From an uncultured Oscillospiraceae bacterium (lineage in GTDB: Bacteria; Bacillota; Clostridia; Oscillospirales; Acutalibacteraceae): 6,045 nucleotides of DNA. The notes beneath the pieces were generated by a model. The model was not told where the DNA came from, made no database searches, and saw only the letters and a list, made by a program, of their open reading frames with translations. A program made the translations under genes and the position numbers. The first letter of the stretch is position 1; each line of letters starts with the position of its first letter. The stretch is taken from the NCBI GenBank assembly GCA_900555805.1, contig USMJ01000086.1, positions 1-6,045 of the forward strand, given 5' to 3'. Below, piece by piece: positions 4,075 through 6,045 of this stretch.

Positions 4075-5859
4075 TTAATCAATATCAACATCTTCGACTT
4101 CTGTGATGTTTTCGTTTTCGACAATCACTTCTTCGTTCTTGCGTCTCTTGAAGAAGATGTATCCTGCCGAAGCGCCGACCGCCAGAAGTCCTATGGGAGT
4201 GGCGACATATTCCGGCTTGTCCTTTATCGCCTGAGTGACGCCCGAGAGAACGCTCGCCGCCTGAGCCGTCGAACTCTGCGTTGCCGCGAGAGGATCGGAT
4301 GTCGTGGCGACATTGCCGTTGTTGTCGGTCGGATAAGTTTCTATGAAACTTGAATATCCGCCCGAGCCGTTCGCCGTGTCATAAAGTGTTCCGCCGTTCA
4401 GATAATTGCTGAGATCGCGTTCGTAGGGCGAAGTCGTGCGATTCTGCATATAGTCACTGAGATCGCTCAGCGAATTTTCTGCTGAATTCACGATATCTCC
4501 GATCGGCTGATTGATGTTGACGTTAACTCCGCCGACAACCTGTGAGCCTGAGGAACTCTTCTTGACCGTGAAACTGTATTCAGCCGTCTGCTTTCTCTTT
4601 GAGTCGTTATATTCGATCTTGACGGTGAATCTTGTTGAAGCGCCTGTGAGCTTGACGGAATTGGTTGATGTGTTCTTGACAAGCTCTCCGTTTATATATG
4701 TTTTGGCTTTTGAGGAGTCTCCGTCAACGAGCTGGTCGGCGACAAGGAACGCCGTGAACCAAATCTCGGTCGATTCGTCGGAAACTGTGACCTCATAATC
4801 GTATATGTCTGTGTAGAAATCATCCTTAAGCTCGAAGAAGCCGTCCGCTCTCGCTTTGTCGAAGAGTGAGTTGACGCTTTCGTCAGCCGAATACTTCGTG
4901 TTGACATGATCGAGAATTGACTTGAGAACAAGTCTCGGAATCTCGGTGCCCTTATCGCCGCCGAGCATCGCCTGTCTCAAAAGACCGGGATCGACATGAA
5001 CGCCGTATTTTGTCGTAAGGATTGAGGCGTAATATGCATATCTGACATATTCTTCCTGCTCCTGAGTGACCTTGAGATAGGGCGTATCCTTGGGTACGTC
5101 GTAGCCCTGTTTATAGGCGGCTGAGAGCTTGACCCAATAATAGACCTCCTGCTCGGTCGGATCTTTGCTGACGGGAAGTCCCGAGCCCTCTAAAACATAC
5201 TGATCGGCGAAAAGATAGGAGAACGCCGCGATGGTGTTGACCGAGGAGGGGATCTCCATTCCGCAGACCTTGGCGAGATAGAGAACGACAGCACCCTCAA
5301 CGCTTGTTCCTCTGGGGATTTCGACTTTCTGCTTGAGAACCGCCGAAGCGATGTCCGTCTTGAGAAGCGCGTAGACAAGTGTTGTATACATATGCGTCAT
5401 CGTGGTCTGAGAGAACGGATAGACTATACCCATGCTTTCGTTGTACGCGCGCATTGTCTGCTCGTCGGACTTTATAGCGCCGGAGGCGAGAAGGGTGTAA
5501 TAAGCGGTTCTTATTGTTTTGAGGATACTGCTTTGAAGTATCTCGTCGGTGACATTGAAAAGAGCGGCGTAGTTGTTGCACTCTCTGACGAATTCGGAAG
5601 CCGTATGGCTGTAAGGATAATCTGTGATCGGATGAAGAACGAGAGGAACGACGGATGTCGAGCTGTCTCTTAAAGAGACGTCGTCGATCCACGCGTAGTT
5701 ATAATCCTTTTCATCGACATAAACTCTTGTGGTACCCGGACACACAGCTGCGTTACCGTCTATATAGAAAACGGAAGCCGATGAGACGAAGGAACTGCAT
5801 AATACAGCCGCGAGCGTTATGACCGAAAGTATAACGCTGATAACTTTTTTGCTTCTCAC
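4075..5859 (-). CDS. Secreted, membrane-anchored surface protein with cadherin-like beta-sandwich
   Basis: A 594-residue protein of unknown function, built as an extracellular protein held in the membrane at its C-terminus. Residues 1-28 are a signal peptide (basic MRSKK, hydrophobic core, likely cut after SSA). Residues 30-340 are mostly predicted helical and match nothing I recognise. Residues about 345-434 (from YDYEVTVSDE to YSFTVKK) have the alternating beta pattern and INGELV turn seen in cadherin-like beta-sandwich domains (PF12733 type). A Ser/Asn/Thr-rich linker (435-550) follows, then one membrane helix (about 552-570), KRRK as a stop-transfer signal, and an acidic tail rich in Glu and Asp. 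There is no LPXTG, so sortase attachment is unlikely. The start codon is GTG (5857-5859) with AGGGGGTG (5865-5872) five bases upstream; no in-frame ATG upstream competes. It has its own consensus promoter and a clean terminator, so it is a single-gene unit. Confidence 0.85.
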   Translation of the reverse strand: MRSKKVISVILSVITLAAVLCSSFVSSASVFYIDGNAAVCPGTTRVYVDEKDYNYAWIDDVSLRDSSTSVVPLVLHPITDYPYSHTASEFVRECNNYAALFNVTDEILQSSILKTIRTAYYTLLASGAIKSDEQTMRAYNESMGIVYPFSQTTMTHMYTTLVYALLKTDIASAVLKQKVEIPRGTSVEGAVVLYLAKVCGMEIPSSVNTIAAFSYLFADQYVLEGSGLPVSKDPTEQEVYYWVKLSAAYKQGYDVPKDTPYLKVTQEQEEYVRYAYYASILTTKYGVHVDPGLLRQAMLGGDKGTEIPRLVLKSILDHVNTKYSADESVNSLFDKARADGFFELKDDFYTDIYDYEVTVSDESTEIWFTAFLVADQLVDGDSSKAKTYINGELVKNTSTNSVKLTGASTRFTVKIEYNDSKRKQTAEYSFTVKKSSSGSQVVGGVNVNINQPIGDIVNSAENSLSDLSDYMQNRTTSPYERDLSNYLNGGTLYDTANGSGGYSSFIETYPTDNNGNVATTSDPLAATQSSTAQAASVLSGVTQAIKDKPEYVATPIGLLAVGASAGYIFFKRRKNEEVIVENENITEVEDVDID

Positions 5860-5864
5860 GGCGA

Positions 5865-5872
5865 CACCCCCT
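5865..5872 (-). promoter_or_regulatory. Ribosome binding site for the GTG start of the surface protein
   Basis: AGGGGGTG on the minus strand, one mismatch from the full AGGAGGTG, ends five bases before the GTG at 5857-5859. It supports the non-ATG start. The nearby ATG at 5875-5877 is in another frame that closes after seven codons. Confidence 0.8.
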
Positions 5873-5927
5873 GATTCATAATATCGTATATTTGGAATTT
5901 AGCATAATTAGATAATTTTACAGATAT

Positions 5928-5956
5928 ATAATACAACCAAAGCCGACTAAAGTCAA
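5928..5956 (-). promoter_or_regulatory. Sigma-A promoter of the surface-protein gene
   Basis: On the minus strand, TTGACT (5951-5956) and TATTAT (5928-5933) are separated by exactly 17 bases; each matches five of six consensus positions. Transcription should start near 5920, giving a leader of about 60 bases. The surrounding 5880-6000 is AT-rich, as expected. No operator-like repeat stands out. Confidence 0.85.
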
Positions 5957-6018
5957 GAAAATTTGCGTTAAAATCGGAAATTAAAGAAAAGTTTAGAATT
6001 AAGCCGAAGAGACTTCGC

Positions 6019-6045
6019 GGCAAAAGGTTTCCCCGACGGGGAAAC
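6019..6045. repeat. Hairpin-array module, left-hand part (copy 4, cut by window end)
   Basis: GGCAAAAG (6019-6026) is followed at once by a perfect 8-bp hairpin (GTTTCCCC, loop GAC, GGGGAAAC) that ends on the last base of the window. Arm-then-hairpin with a three-base loop is the plan of copies 2 and 3, and the remaining hairpins and right arm should lie beyond the window. It is upstream of the surface-protein promoter. Confidence 0.55.

Noticed and set aside
3932..4078. 48-codon plus-strand open frame ending at a TAA beside the terminator
   Set aside because: It has no ATG, only a TTG without a ribosome binding site, and its last third is the terminator hairpin of the opposite gene.
4075..4200. 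Sortase (LPXTG) anchor at the C-terminus of the surface protein
   Set aside because: No LPXTG-like motif precedes the membrane helix, and the tail after the basic residues is far longer and more acidic than a sortase signal.
1..6045. CRISPR array
   Set aside because: There are no regularly spaced identical direct repeats; the hairpins differ in sequence and spacing, and no cas gene is present.

Overview
The window looks like chromosomal DNA from an anaerobic member of the Clostridia (Bacillota), probably an Oscillospirales/Ruminococcaceae-like gut lineage. The evidence is the Gram-positive surface proteins, purine-rich Shine-Dalgarno sites, a consensus sigma-A promoter, mid-range GC coding sequence beside AT-rich promoter regions, and a two-domain P-loop protein of a type I associate with Clostridia. 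The assignment is inferred from style; there is no marker gene here.

Layout, left to right. 1-150: noncoding, with GC-rich hairpins. 151-387 (-): a 78-residue lipoprotein with a Ser/Asn/Asp/Thr-rich tail. 388-764: a 377-base divergent spacer with an AT-rich promoter region. 765-2147 (+): a membrane polyprenyl-phosphate sugar-1-phosphate transferase, which would start synthesis of a surface glycan. 2148-2394: a convergent spacer with a terminator and a nested hairpin array. 2395-3468 (-): a P-loop ATPase built from two related domains, the second with a decayed P-loop. 3469-4074: a 606-base spacer with hairpins, a long inverted repeat and, at its right end, a clean terminator. 4075-5859 (-): a 594-residue secreted, membrane-anchored surface protein with a cadherin-like beta-sandwich. 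5860-6045: its promoter and the start of another hairpin array.

The four genes do not form one operon. Each has its own flanking spacers, and the strands run -, +, -, -. Three of the four (lipoprotein, sugar transferase, surface protein) act at the cell envelope. The ATPase has no obvious tie to them.

The most unusual content is noncoding. At least four places carry modules built on one plan: a G-rich arm ending in GCAAAAG (or its complement), followed by one to three perfect hairpins that mostly have three-base loops. The stems differ in sequence from hairpin to hairpin while the plan stays the same. The copy at 2292-2378 is complete: a 13-bp outer stem encloses three hairpins. Both ends of the window cut into further copies.
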